NCBI GenBank assembly: GCA_034769895.1
Contig: CM068367.1
Span: forward strand, 705,840,885-705,904,884
Reading direction: 5' to 3'
DNA length: 64,000 bases
DNA from: Magicicada septendecula
Taxonomy: Eukaryota; Arthropoda; Insecta; Hemiptera; Cicadidae
Positions 8,937-21,042 of this stretch are shown here, piece by piece. Each line of letters opens with the position of its first letter. Position 1 is the stretch's first letter. A program made the translations under genes and the position numbers. The notes under the pieces are model-generated. The model made no database searches and had not been told where the DNA came from. It saw nothing but the letters and a program-made list of their open reading frames with translations.

Positions 8937-10856
8937 GGCAAACGATAACTGCCGCAAATTCAAACAGAAACAAATAATTTTTTGCATACAGCCCTGATTT
9001 GCAGAGTACTCGCGACCTATTGTTTTTGGTGAAGATCGGTTGAGGGAAAGTGGTAGTTTACCTGCAACGGTTTTTTTTTAGCAAGGGTAATTTTGTTTCT
9101 TTGGCAAACGATAACAGCCGCAAAGTCAAACAGAATCAAATAATGTTTCGCATACAGCCCTGAATTGTAGAGTTCTCAAGATATGCTGATTTTGGTGAAG
9201 ATCGGTTAAGGGAAAGGGGTAGTTTACCCGTAACGTTTTATGTTTTAACAAGGGTATTTCCTATGGCAAACGATAACAGCCGCAAATTCAAACAGAATCA
9301 AAAGATTATTTGCATACAGCCCTAAATTGTAGAGTTCTCAAGACCTGTTGTTTTTGGCGAAGTTCGGTTGAGGGAGAGGGGTAGTTTACCTGCAACGTTT
9401 TTTTAACAAGGGTATTTTTTATGGCAAACGATAACAGCCGCAAATTCAAACAGAATCAAATAATGTTTTGCATACAGCCCTGATTTGTAGAGTACTCAAG
9501 ACCCGTTGTTTTTGGTGAAGATCGGTTAAGGGAAAGGGGTAGTTTACCTGTAACGTTTTATGTTTTAACAAGGGTATTTCCTATGGCAAACGATAACAGC
9601 CGCAAATTCAAACAGAATCAAAAGATTATTTGCATACACCCCTAAATTGTAGAGTTCTCAAGGCCTGTTGTTTGTGGTGAAGATCGGTTGAGGGAAAGGG
9701 GTAGTTTACCTGCAACGTTTTTTTAACAAGGGTATTTTCTATGGCAAACGATAACAGCCGCAAATTCAAACAGAATCAATAATTTTTTGCATGCAGGCGT
9801 GATTTGCAGAGTACTCGCGACCTATGGTTTTTGGTGAAGATCGGTTGAGGGAAAGGGGTAGTTTACCGGCAACGGTTTTTTTTTAGCAAGGGTAATTTTG
9901 TTTGTTTGGCAAACGATAACAGCCGCAAATTCAAACAGAATCAAATAATGTTTCGCATACAGCCCTGAATTGTAGAGTTCTCAAGATCTGTTGATTTCGG
10001 TGAAGATCGGTTAAGGGAAAGGGGTAGTTTACCAGTAACGTTTTATGTTTTAACAAGGGTATTTCCTATGGCAAACGATAACAGCCGCAAATTCAAACAG
10101 AATCAAAAGATTATTTGCATACAGCACTAAGTTGTAGAGTTCTCAAGACCTATTGTTTTTGGTGGTGTTCGGTTGAGGGAAAGGGGAAGTTTACCTGCAA
10201 CGTTTTTTTAACAAGGGTATTTTCTATGGCAAACGATAACAGCCGCAAATTCAAACAGAATCAAATAATGTTTTGCATACAGCCCTGATTTGTAGAGTAC
10301 TCAAGACCTTTTGTTTTTGGTGAAGATCGGTTAAGGGAAAGGGGTAGTTTACCGGTAACGTTTTATGTTTTAACAAGGGTATTTCCTATGGCAAACGATA
10401 ACAGCCGCAAATTCAAACAGAATCAAAAGATTATTTGCATACACCCCTAAATTGTAGGGTTCTCAAGACGTATTGTTTTTGGTGAAGATCGGTTGAGGGA
10501 AAGGGGTAGTTTACCTGCAACGTTTTTTTAACAAGGGTATTTTCTATGGCAAACGATAACAGCCGCAAATTCAAACAGAATCAAATAATGATTTGCATAC
10601 AGCCCTGATTTGTAGAGTACTCAAGACCTATTGTTTTTGGTGAAGATCGGTTAAGGGGAAGGGGTAGTTTACCAGCAACGATTTTTTATCAAGCGTATTT
10701 TATATGGCAAACGATAACAGCCGCAAATTCAAACAGAATCAAATAATTTTTTGCATACGTCCCTGAATTGTAGAGGTCTCAATGACTTTCGATTTTGGTG
10801 AAGATCGGTTAAGGGGAAGGGGTAGTTTACCTGCAACCTTTTACGTTTTAACAAGA
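8937..10856 (+). repeat. Monomer array 8 (12 monomers, longest array)
   Basis: Starts are 8937 (D1), 9103, 9265, 9423, 9585, 9743, 9908, 10070, 10228, 10390, 10548 and 10706 (T). The 9743 monomer is a hybrid: an ordinary start switching to D1 sequence near 9778 (AATCAATAATT, then GCATGCAGGCGTG). The array is therefore two arrays joined by loss of a cassette. Confidence 0.94.
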
Positions 10857-11278
10857 GTAAAGTACTTGAAAATTTATTTAAACTTTTTGAAACAATGGTA
10901 ATTGTTAAAAATAAAATAATTTTGTTGCCAGGCAATAAAATTATAATTTTTTCATTTTAAAGTAATATAATATTTTTCATTTAATACAGCAATAAAAAGG
11001 CAGGTAAGACACAGCCTGTCTGGCTGAAAATGATTTTAAATATAAATCTTAGAATATGGAAGTCATGAATGGTTCTCCATACCGATATTTACTTTTTACT
11101 TCCATATTCTTTAAGGAATGGAAGTATGGTGATGGCAAAAAAAATCGTGTTCGAGATTATTGCAGATTCTGTTTCTACTACACTCAAAACATGAAAAAAA
11201 GTCGTTTTCCGAAAAGTGTCTGTGTGTGTGTCTGTCTGTCTGTGTGTCTGTCTGTCTGTCTATAGATTTTTTTTCTAT
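10857..11278 (+). repeat. L cassette 4 (Lb front, M-like end)
   Basis: The front has the Lb marks GTCATGAATGG and TTCTGTTTCTAC. The tract (about 11216-11262) ends in CTGTCTGTCTATAGATTTT, an M-type end, and the next D1 is M-type as well. Confidence 0.92.
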
Positions 11279-12235
11279 GGCAAACGATAACTGCCGCAAA
11301 TTCAAACAGAAACAAATAATTTTTTGCATACAGGCCTGATTTGCAGAGTACTCGCGACCTATTGTTTTTGGTGAAGATCGGTTGAGGGAAAGTGGTAGTT
11401 TACCTGCAACGGTTTTTTTTTAGCAAGGGTAATTTTGTTTCTTTGGCAAACGATAACAGCCGCAAAGTCAAACAGAATCAAATAATGTTTCGCATACAGC
11501 CCTGAATTGTAGAGTTCTCAAGATATGCTGATTTTGGTGAAGATCGGTTAAGGGAAAGGGGTAGTTTACCCGTAACGTTTTATGTTTTAACAAGGGTATT
11601 TCCTATGGCAAACGATAACAGCCGCAAATTCAAACAGAATCAAAAGATTATTTGCATACAGCCCTAAATTGTAGAGTTCTCAAGACCTGTTGTTTTTGGC
11701 GAAGTTCGGTTGAGGGAGAGGGGTAGTTTACCTGCAACGTTTTTTTGACAAGGGTATTTTTTATGGCAAACGATAACAGCCGCAAATTCAAACAGAATCA
11801 AATAATGTTTTGCATACAGCCCTGATTTGTAGAGTACTCAAGACCCGTTGTTTTTGGTGAAGATCGGTTAAGGGAAAGGGGTAGTTTACCTGTAACGTTT
11901 TATGTTTTAACAAGGGTATTTCCTATGGCAAACGATAACAGCCGCAAATTCAAACAGAATCAAAAGATTATTTGCATACACCCCTAAATTGTAGAGTTCT
12001 CAAGGCCTGTTGTTTGTGGTGAAGATCGGTTGAGGGAAAGGGGTAGTTTACCTGCAACGTTTTTTTAACAAGGGTATTTTCTATGGCAAACGATAACAGC
12101 CGCAAATTCAAACAGAATCAAATAATGTTTTGCATACAGCCTTGATTTGTAGAGGTCTCAATGACGTTCGATTTTGGTGAAGATCGGTTAAGGGGAAGGG
12201 GTAGTTTACCTGCAACCTTTTACGTTTTAACAAGA
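11279..12235 (+). repeat. Monomer array 9 (6 monomers)
   Basis: Starts are 11279 (D1), 11445, 11607, 11765, 11927 and 12085. The array repeats 8937-9750 closely. The last monomer begins as an A form (CAGCCTTGATTTG) and turns into T form at about 12150 (AGAGGTCTCAATGACG). Confidence 0.94.
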
Positions 12236-12661
12236 GTAAAGTACTTGAAAATTTATTTAAACTTTTTGAAACAATGGTAATTGTTAAAAATAAAATAATT
12301 TTGTTGCCAGGCAATAAAATTATAATTTTTTCATTTTAAAGTAATATAATATTTTTCATTTAATACAGCAATAAAAAGGCAGGTAAGACACAGCCTGTCT
12401 GGCTGAAAATGATTTTAAATATAAATCTTAGAATATGGAAGTCATGTATGGTTCTCCATACCGATATTTACTTTTTACTTCCATATTCTTTAAGGAATGG
12501 AAGTATGGTGATGGCAAAAAAAATCGTGTTCGAGATTATTGCAGATTCTGATTCTACTACACTCAAAACATGAAAAAAAGTCGTTTTCCGAAAAGTGTCT
12601 GTGTGTGTGTCTGTCTGTCTGTGTGTGTCTCTGTCTGTGTGTCTGTAGATTTTTTTTCTAT
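12236..12661 (+). repeat. L cassette 5 (subtype Lc)
   Basis: The cassette has GTCATGTATGG with CAGCCTGTCTGGCTG. The tract at about 12595-12648 has the GTGTGTCTCTGTCTGTG interruption typical of Lc. Confidence 0.93.
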
Positions 12662-13457
12662 GGCAGACGATAACTGCCGCAAATTCAAACAGAATCAAAT
12701 AATTTTTTGCATGCAGGCGTGATTTGCAGAGTACTCGCGACCTATTGTTTTTGGTGAAGATCGGTTGAGGGAAAGGGGTAGTTTACCGGCAACGGTTTTT
12801 TTTTAGCAAGGGTAATTTTGTTTGTTTGGCAAACGATAACAGCCGCAAATTCAAACAGAATGAAATAATGTTTCGCATACAGCCCTGAATTGCAGAGTTC
12901 TCAATATCTGTTGATTTCGGTGAAGATCGGTTAAGGGAAAGGGGTAGTTTACCAGTAACGTATTATTTTTTAACAAGGGTATTTCCTATGGCAAACGATA
13001 ACAGCCGCAAATTCAAACAGAATCAAAAGATTATTTGCATACAACCCTAAATTGTAGAGTTCTCAAGATCTATTGTTTTTGGTGAAGTTCGGTTGAGGCA
13101 AAGGGGTAGTTTACCTGCAACGTTTTCTTAACAAGGGTATTTTCTATGGCAAACGATAACAGCCGAAAATTCAAACAGAATCAAATAATGTTTTGCATAC
13201 AGCCCTGATTTGTAGAGTACTCAAGACCTATTGTTTTTGGTGAAGATCGGTTAAGGGGAAGGGGTAGTTTACCAGCAACGATTTTTTTATCAAGCGTATT
13301 TTATATGGCAAACGATAACAGCCGGAAATTCAAACAGAATCAAATAATTTTTTGCATACGTCCCTGAATTGTAGAGGTCTCAATGACTTTCGATTTTGGT
13401 GAACATCGGTTAAGGGGAAGGGGTAGTTTACCTGCAACCTTTTACGTTTTAACAAGA
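12662..13457 (+). repeat. Monomer array 10 (5 monomers)
   Basis: Starts are 12662 (D1, beginning GGCAGACG), 12828, 12990, 13148 and 13307 (T). The left edge of the 11.58-kb unit lies within the 13148 monomer. Confidence 0.94.
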
Positions 13458-13878
13458 GTAAAGTACTTGAAAATTTATTTAAACTTTTTGAAACAATGGT
13501 AATTGTTAAAAATAAAATAATTTTGTTGCCAGGCAATAAAATTATAATTTTTTCATTTTAAAGTAATATAATATTTTTCATTTAATACAGCAATAAAAAG
13601 GCAGGTAAGACACAGCCTATCTGGCTGAAAATGATTTTAAATATAAATCTTAGAATATGGAAGTCATGTATGGTTCTCCATACCGATATTTACTTTTTAC
13701 TTCCATATTCTTTAAGGAATGGAAGTATGGTGATGGCAAAAAAAATCGTGTTCGAGATTATTGCAGATTCTGATTCTACTACACTCAAAACATGAAAAAA
13801 GTCGTTTTCCGAAAAGTGTCTGTGTGTGTGTCTGTCTGTCTGTCTGTCTGTCTGTGTGTCAGTAGAATTTTTCTCTAT
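13458..13878 (+). repeat. L cassette 6 (subtype La)
   Basis: This is the first cassette of 11.58-kb copy 1 and matches cassette 311 at a shift of 13147 bp. The tract lies at about 13818-13861. Confidence 0.93.
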
Positions 13879-14678
13879 GGCAAACGATAACTGCCGCAAA
13901 TTCAAACAGAATCAAATAATTTTTTGCATGCAGACCTGATTTGCAGAGTACTCGCGACCTATTGTTTTTGGTGAAGATCGGTTGAGGGAAAGGGGTAGTT
14001 TACCGGCAACGGTTTTTTTTTAGCAAGGGTAATTTTGTTTGTTTGGCAAACGATAACAGCCGCAAATTCAAACAGAAGCAAATAATGTTTCGCATACAGC
14101 CCTGAATTGTAGAGTTCTCAAGATCTGTTGATTTCGGTGAAGATCGGTTAAGGGAAAGGGGTAGTTTACCTGTAACGTTTTATGTTTTAACAAGGGTATT
14201 TCCTATGGCAAACGATAACAGCCGCAAATTCAAACAGAATCAAAAGATTATTTGCATACAGCCCTAAATTGTAGAGTTCTCAAGACCTATTGTTTTTGGT
14301 GAAGTTCGGTTGAGGGAAAGGGGTAGTTTACCTGCAACGTTTTTTTAACAAGGGTATTTTCTATGGCAAACGATAACAGCCGCAAATTCAAACAGAATCA
14401 AATAATGTTTTGCATACAGCCCTGATTTGTAGAGTACTCAAGACCTGTTGTATTTGGTGAAGATCGGTTGAGGGAAAGGGGTAGTTTACCTGCAACGTTT
14501 TTTTAACAAGGGTATTTTCTTTGGCAAACGATAACAGCCGCACATTCAAACAGAATCAAATAATGTTTTGCATACAGCCCTGATTTGTAGAGTACTCAAG
14601 ACCTATTGTTTTTGGTGAATATCGGTTGAGGGAAAGGGGTAGTTTACCTGCAACGGTTTTTTTTATCAATAGAATTTT
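13879..14678 (+). repeat. Monomer array 11 (5 monomers)
   Basis: Starts are 13879 (D1), 14045, 14207, 14365 and 14523. The second monomer carries GAAGCAAATAATG, as at 898. Confidence 0.94.
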
Positions 14679-14863
14679 ACTTCCATATTCCTTAAGGAAT
14701 ATAAGTATGGTGATGGCAAAAAAAATCGAGTTCGAGATTATTGCAGATTCTGATTCTACTACACTCAAAACATGAAAAAAAGGCGTTTTCCGAAAAGTGT
14801 CTGTGTGTGTGTCTGTCTGTCTATCTGTCTATCTGTCTGTGTGTCTGTAAAATTTTTTTCTAT
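14679..14863 (+). repeat. S cassette 3
   Basis: The 18-bp palindrome is intact. The tract at about 14798-14848 has the same CTAT interruptions as the copy at 1532. Confidence 0.93.
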
Positions 14864-15836
14864 GGCAAACGTTAACTGCCGCAAATTCAAACAGAATCAA
14901 ATAATTTTTTGCATGCAGCCCTGATTTGCAGTGTACTCGCAACTTGTTTTTTTTGGTGAAGATCGGTTGAGGGAAAGGGGTAGTTTACCGGCAACGGTTT
15001 TTTTTTAGCAAGGGTAATTTTGATTGTTTGGCAAACGATAACAGCCGCAAATTCAAACAGAATCAAATAATGTTTCGCATACAGCCCTGAATTGTAGAGT
15101 TCTCAAGATCTGTTGATTTCAGTGAAGATCGGTTAAGGGAAAGGGGTAGTTTACCTGTAACGTTTTATGTTTTAACAAGGGTATTTCCTATGGCAAACGA
15201 TAACAGCCGCAAATTCAAACAGAATCAAAAGATTATTTGCATACTGCCCTAAATTGTAGAGTTCTCAAGACCTATTGTTTTTGGTGAAGTTCGGTTGAGG
15301 GAAAGGGGTAGTTTACCTGTAACGTTTTATGTTTTAACAAGGGTATTTCCTATGGCAAACGATAACAGCCGCAAATTCAAACAGAATCAAAAGATTATTT
15401 GCATACACCCCTAAATTGTAGAGTTCTCAAGGCCTATTGTTTGTGGTGAAGATCGGTTAAGGGAAAGGGGTAGTTTACCTGCAACGTTTTTTTAACAAGG
15501 GTATTTTCTATGGCAAACGATAACAGCCGCAAATTCAAACAGAATCAAATAATGTTTTGCATACAGCCTTGATTTCTAGAGTACTCAAGACCTATTGTTT
15601 TTGGTGAAGATCGGTTAAGGGAAAGGGGTAGTTTACCAGTAACGTTTTATGTTTTAACAAGGGTATTTCCTATGGCAAACGATAACAGCCGCAAATTCAA
15701 ACTGAATCAAAAGATTATTTGCATGCAGCCCTAAATTGAAGAGTTCTCAAGACCTATTGTTTTTGGTGAAGATCGGTTGAGGGAAAGGGGTAGTTTACCA
15801 GCAACGGTTTTTTTTTTAGCAAGGGTAATTTCTATT
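14864..15836 (+). repeat. Monomer array 12 (6 monomers)
   Basis: Starts are 14864 (D1, with AACGTTAACTGCC), 15030, 15192, 15354, 15512 and 15674. The GTTAAC change recurs at 26441 but not at 1717 or 6660, so it is specific to the 11.58-kb units. Confidence 0.94.
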
Positions 15837-15983
15837 ACTCCATACCGATTTTACTTCCATATTCCTTAAGTAATGGAAGTATGGTGATGGCAAAAAAAAT
15901 CGTGTTCGAGATTATTGCAGATTCTGATTCTACTACACTCAAAACATGAAAAAAAGTCGTTTTCCGGAAAGTCTCTGTGTGTG

Positions 15984-16026
<43 letters not shown>

Positions 16027-16064
16027 GTGTCTGTCTGTCTGTCTGTCTTAGATTTTTTTTCTAT
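15837..16064 (+). repeat. P cassette 3
   Basis: The tract at about 15972-16049 ends in CTGTCTTAG, one base shorter than in the other P cassettes. Confidence 0.92.
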
Positions 16065-16859
16065 GGCAAACGATAACTGCCGCAAATTCAAACAGAATCA
16101 AATAATTTTTTGCATGCAGCCCTGATTTGCAGAGTACTCGCTACCTTTTGTTTTTGGTGAAGATCGGTTGAGGTAAAGGGGTAGTTTACCTGCAACGGTT
16201 TTTTTTTAGCAAGGGTAATTTTGTTTGTTTGGCAAACGATAACAGCCGCAAATTCAAACAGAATCAAATAATGTTTCGCATACAGCCCTGAATTGTAGAG
16301 TTCTCAAGATCTGTTGATTTTGGTGAAGATCGGTTAAGGGAAAGGGGTAGTTTACCTGTAACGTTTTATGTTTTAACAAGGGTATTTCCTATGGCAAACG
16401 ATAACTGCCGCAAATTCAAACAGAATCAAAAGATTATTTGCATACAGCCCTAAATTGTAGAGTTCTCAAGACCTTTTGTTTTTGGTGAAGATCGGTTGAG
16501 GGAAAGGGGTAGTTTACCAGCAACGTTTTTTTAACAAGGGTATTTGCTATGGCAAACGATAACAGCCGCAAATTCAAACAGAATCAAATAATGTTTTGCA
16601 TACAGCCCTGATTTGTAGAGTACTCAAGACCTGTTGTTTTTGGTGAAGATCGGTTAAGGGGAAGGGGTAGTTTACCAGCAACGTTTTTTTATCAAGCGTA
16701 TTTTCTATGGCAAACGATAACAGCCGCAAATTCAAACAGAATCAAATAATTTTTTGCATACGTCCCTGAATTGCAGAGGTGTCAACGACTTTCGATTTTG
16801 GTGAAGATCGGTTAAGGGAAAGGGGTAGTTTACCTGCAACCTTTTACGTTTTAACAAGA
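16065..16859 (+). repeat. Monomer array 13 (5 monomers)
   Basis: Starts are 16065 (D1), 16231, 16393, 16551 and 16709 (T). It retains the full GGGGAAGGGGTAG that has lost a G in the array at 7862. Confidence 0.94.
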
Positions 16860-17140
16860 GTAAAGAACTTGAAAATTTATTTAAACTTTTTGAAACAATG
16901 GTAATTGTTAAAAATAAAATAATTTTGTTGCCAGGCAATAAAATTATAATTTTTTACTTCCATATTCCTTAAGGAATGGAAGTATGGTGATGGCAAAAAA
17001 AATCGAGTTCGAGATTATTGCAGATTCTGATTCTACTACACTCAAAACATGAAAAAAAGTCGTTTTCCGAAAAGTGTCTGTGTGTGTGTCTGTCTGTCTG
17101 TCTGTGTGTCTGTCTGTCTGTCTGTAGATTTTTTTTCTAT
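16860..17140 (+). repeat. M cassette 2
   Basis: It has the same T-run deletion junction as the cassette at 8656. The tract lies at about 17074-17125. Confidence 0.93.
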
Positions 17141-18255
17141 GGCAAACGATAACTGCCGCAAATTCAAACAGAAACAAATAATTTTTTGCATACAGCCCTG
17201 ATTTGCAGAGTACTCGCGACCTATTGTTTTTGGTGAAGATCGGTTGAGGGAAAGTGGTAGTTTACCTGCAACGGTTTTTTTTTAGCAAGGGTAATTTTGT
17301 TTCTTTGGCAAACGATAACAGCCGCAAAGTCAAACAGAATCAAATAATGTTTCGCATACAGCCCTGAATTGTAGAGTTCTCAAGATATGCTGATTTTGGT
17401 GAAGATCGGTTAAGGGAAAGGGGTAGTTTACCCGTAACGTTTTATGTTTTAACAAGGGTATTTCCTATGGCAAACGATAACAGCCGCAAATTCAAACAGA
17501 ATCAAAAGATTATTTGCATACAGCCCTAAATTGTAGAGTTCTCGAGACCTGTTGTTTTTGGCGAAGTTCGGTTGAGGGAGAGGGGTAGTTTACCTGCAAC
17601 GTTTTTTTAACAAGGGTATTTTTTATGGCAAACGATAACAGCCGCAAATTCAAACAGAATCAAATAATGTTTTGCATACAGCCCTGATTTGTAGAGTACT
17701 CAAGACCCGTTGTTTTTGGTGAAGATCGGTTAAGGGAAAGGGGTAGTTTACCTGTAACGTTTTATGTTTTAACAAGGGTATTTCCTATGGCAAACGATAA
17801 CAGCCGCAAATTCAAACAGAATCAAAAGATTATTTGCATACACCCCTAAATTGTAGAGTTCTCAAGGCCTGTTGTTTGTGGTGAAGATCGGTTGAGGGAA
17901 AGGGGTAGTTTACCTGCAACGTTTTTTTAACAAGGGTATTTTCTATGGCAAACGATAACAGCCGCAAATTCAAACAGAATCAAATAATGTTTTGCATACA
18001 GCCTTGATTTGTAGAGTACTCAAGACCTATTGTTTTTGGTGAAGATCGGTTAAGGAAAAGGGGTAGTTTACCTGCAACGTTTTTTTATCAAGCGTATTTT
18101 CTATGGCAAACGATAACAGCCTCAAATGCAAACAGAATCAAATAATGTTTTGCATACGTCCCTGAATTGTAGAGGTCTCAATGACTTTCGATTTTGGTGA
18201 AGATCGGTTAAGGGGAAGGGGTAGTTTACCTGCAACCTTTTACGTTTTAACAAGA
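17141..18255 (+). repeat. Monomer array 14 (7 monomers)
   Basis: Starts are 17141 (D1, with AAAGTGGTAG), 17307, 17469, 17627, 17789, 17947 and 18105 (T, beginning CCTCAAATGC). The 17307 monomer has CGCAAAGTCAAAC. Confidence 0.94.
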
Positions 18256-18677
18256 GTAAAGTACTTGAAAATTTATTTAAACTTTTTGAAACAATGGTAA
18301 TTGTTAAAAATAAAATAATTTTGTTGCCAGGCAATAAAATTATAATTTTTTCATTTTAAAGTAATATAATATTTTTCATTTAATACAGCAATAAAAAGGC
18401 AGGTAAGACACAGCCTGTCTGGCTGAAAATGATTTTAAATATAAATCTTAGAATATGGAAGTCATGTATGGTTCTCCATACCGATATTTACTTTTTACTT
18501 CCATATTCTTTAAGGAATGGAAGTATGGTGATGGCAAAAAAAATCGTGTTCGAGATTATTGCAGATTCTGATTCTACTACACTCAAAACATGAAAAAAAG
18601 TCGTTTTCCGAAAAGTGTCTGTGTGTGTGTCTGTCTGTGTGTGTCTCTGTCTGTGTGTCTGTAGATTTTTTTTCTAT
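18256..18677 (+). repeat. L cassette 7 (subtype Lc)
   Basis: The tract at about 18615-18662 is one CTGT unit shorter than its copy at 29838. Confidence 0.93.
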
Positions 18678-19793
18678 GGCAGACGATATCTGCCGCAAAT
18701 TCAAACAGAATCAAATAATTTTTTGCATGCAGGCGTGATTTGCAGAGTACTCGCGACCTATTGTTTTTGGTGAAGATCGGTTGAGGGAAAGGGGTAGTTT
18801 ACCGGCAACGGTTTTTTTTTAGCAAGGGTAATTTTGTTTGTTTGGCAAACGATAACAGCCGCAAATTCAAACAGAATCAAATAATGTTTCGCATACAGCC
18901 CTGAATTGTAGAGTTCTCAAGATCTGTTGATTTCGGTGAAGATCGGTTAAGGGAAAGGGGTAGTTTACCAGTAACGTTTTATGTTTTAACAAGGGTATTT
19001 CCTATGGCAAACGATAACAGCCGCAAATTCAAACAGAATCAAAAGATTATTTGCATACAGCACTAAATTGTAGAGTTCTCAAGACCTATTGTTTTTGGTG
19101 GTGTTCGGTTGAGGGAAAGGGGAAGTTTACCTGCAACGTTTTTTTAACAAGGGTATTTTCTATGGCAAACGATAACAGCCGCAAATTCAAACAGAATCAA
19201 ATAATGTTTTGCATACAGCCCTGATTTGTAGAGTACTCAAGACCTATTGTTTTTGGTGAAGATCGGTTAAGGGAAAGGGGTAGTTTACCGGTAACGTTTT
19301 ATGTTTTAACAAGGGTATTTCCTATGGCAAACGATAACAGCCGCAAATTCAAACAGAATCAAAAGATTATTTGCATACACCCCTAAATTGTAGGGTTCTC
19401 AAGACATGTTGTTTTTGGTGAAGATCGGTTGAGGGAAAGGGGTAGTTTACCTGCAACGTTTTTTTAACAAGGGTATTTTCTATGGCAAACGATAACAGCC
19501 GCAAATTCAAACAGAATCAAATAATGATTTGCATACAGCCCTGATTTGTAGAGTACTCAAGACCTATTGTTTTTGGTGAAGATCGGTTAAGGGGAAGGGG
19601 TAGTTTACCAGCAACGATTTTTTTATCAAGCGTATTTTATAAGGCAAACGATAACAGCCGCAAATTCAAACAGAATCAAATAATTTTTTGCATACGTCCC
19701 TGAATTGTAGAGGTCTCAATGACTTTCGATTTTGGTGAAGATCGGTTAAGGGGAAGGGGTAGTTTACCTGCAACCTTTTACGTTTTAACAAGA
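18678..19793 (+). repeat. Monomer array 15 (7 monomers)
   Basis: Starts are 18678 (D1, GGCAGACGATATC), 18844, 19006, 19164, 19326, 19484 and 19643 (T, with TATAAGGC instead of TATATGGC). GGTGGTGTTCGG marks the third monomer. Confidence 0.94.
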
Positions 19794-20215
19794 GTAAAGT
19801 ACTTGAAAATTTATTTAAACTTTTTGAAACAATGGTAATTGTTAAAAATAAAATAATTTTGTTGCCAGGCAATAAAATTATAATTTTTTCATTTTAAAGT
19901 AATATAATATTTTTCATTTAATACAGCAATAAAAAGGCAGGTAAGACACAGCCTGTCTGGCTGAAAATGATTTTAAATATAAATCTTAGAATATGGAAGT
20001 CATGAATGGTTCTCCATACCGATATTTACTTTTTACTTCCATATTCTTTAAGGAATGGAAGTATGGTGATGGCAAAAAAAATCGTGTTCGAGATTATTGC
20101 AGATTCTGTTTCTACTACACTCAAAACATGAAAAAAAGTCGTTTTCCGAAAAGTGTCTGTGTGTGTGTCTGTCTGTCTGTGTGTCTGTCTGTGTGTCAGT
20201 AGAATTTTTTTTTTT
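19794..20215 (+). repeat. L cassette 8 (subtype Lb)
   Basis: This copy of the cassette at 4036 has GTCATGAATGG and the T-run end. The tract lies at about 20153-20198. Confidence 0.93.
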
Positions 20216-20857
20216 GGCAAACGATAACTGCCGCAAATTCAAACAGAATCAAATAATTTTTTGCATGCAGCCCTGATTTGCAGAGTACTCGCAACCTATT
20301 GTTTTTGGTGAAGATCGGTTGAGGGAAAGGGGTAGTTTACCGGCAACGGTTTTTTTTTAGCAAGGGTAATTTTGTTTGTTTGGCAAACGATAACAGCCGC
20401 AAATTCAAACAGAATGAAATAATGTTTCGCATACAGCCCTGAATTGCAGAGTTCTCAATATCTGTTGATTTCGGTGAAGATCGGTTAAGGGAAAGGGGTA
20501 GTTTACCAGTAACGTATTATGTTTTAACAAGGGTATTTCCTATGGCAAACGATAACAGCCGCAAATTCAAACAGAATCAAAAGATTATTTGCATACAACC
20601 CTAAATTGTAGAGTTCTCAAGATCTATTGTTTTTGGTGAAGTTCGGTTGAGGCAAAGGGGTAGTTTACCTGCAACGTTTTTTTAACAAGGGTATTTTCTA
20701 TGGCAATCGATAACAGCCGCAAATTCAAAGAGAATCAAATAATGTTTTGCATACAGGCCTGATTTGTAGAGTACTCAAGACCTATTGTATTTGGTGAAGA
20801 TCGGTTGAGGGAAAGGGGTAGTTTACCTGCAACGGTTTTTTTTGTCAAGGGAATTTT
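20216..20857 (+). repeat. Monomer array 16 (4 monomers)
   Basis: Starts are 20216 (D1), 20382, 20544 and 20702. The last begins GGCAATCGATAAC and has CAAAGAGAATC, then runs through TTTTTGTCAAGGG into the S cassette. Confidence 0.94.
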
Positions 20858-20988
20858 ATTTCCATATTCCTTAAGGAATATAAGTATGGTGATGGCAAAA
20901 AAAATCGTGTTCGAGATTATTGCAGATTCTGATTCTACTACACTCAAAACATGAAAAAAAGTCGTTTTCCGAAAAGTGTATGTGTGGG

Positions 20989-21019
<31 letters not shown>

Positions 21020-21042
21020 GTGTCTGTAGAATTTTTTTCTAT
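20858..21042 (+). repeat. S cassette 4
   Basis: The start is ATTTCC rather than ACTTCC. The tract (about 20976-21028) begins with the alternative GTGTATGTGTGGGTG and lacks CTAT. Confidence 0.93.

Larger units (their letters stand above)
4944..9777 (+). repeat. La-S-P-M block repeated at 13148-17981
   Basis: This stretch matches 13148-17981 at a shift of about 8204 bp through four cassettes (5254, 6475, 7633, 8656). The match ends abruptly at about 9778, where the sequence jumps to a D1 monomer without an intervening cassette. Confidence 0.9.
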
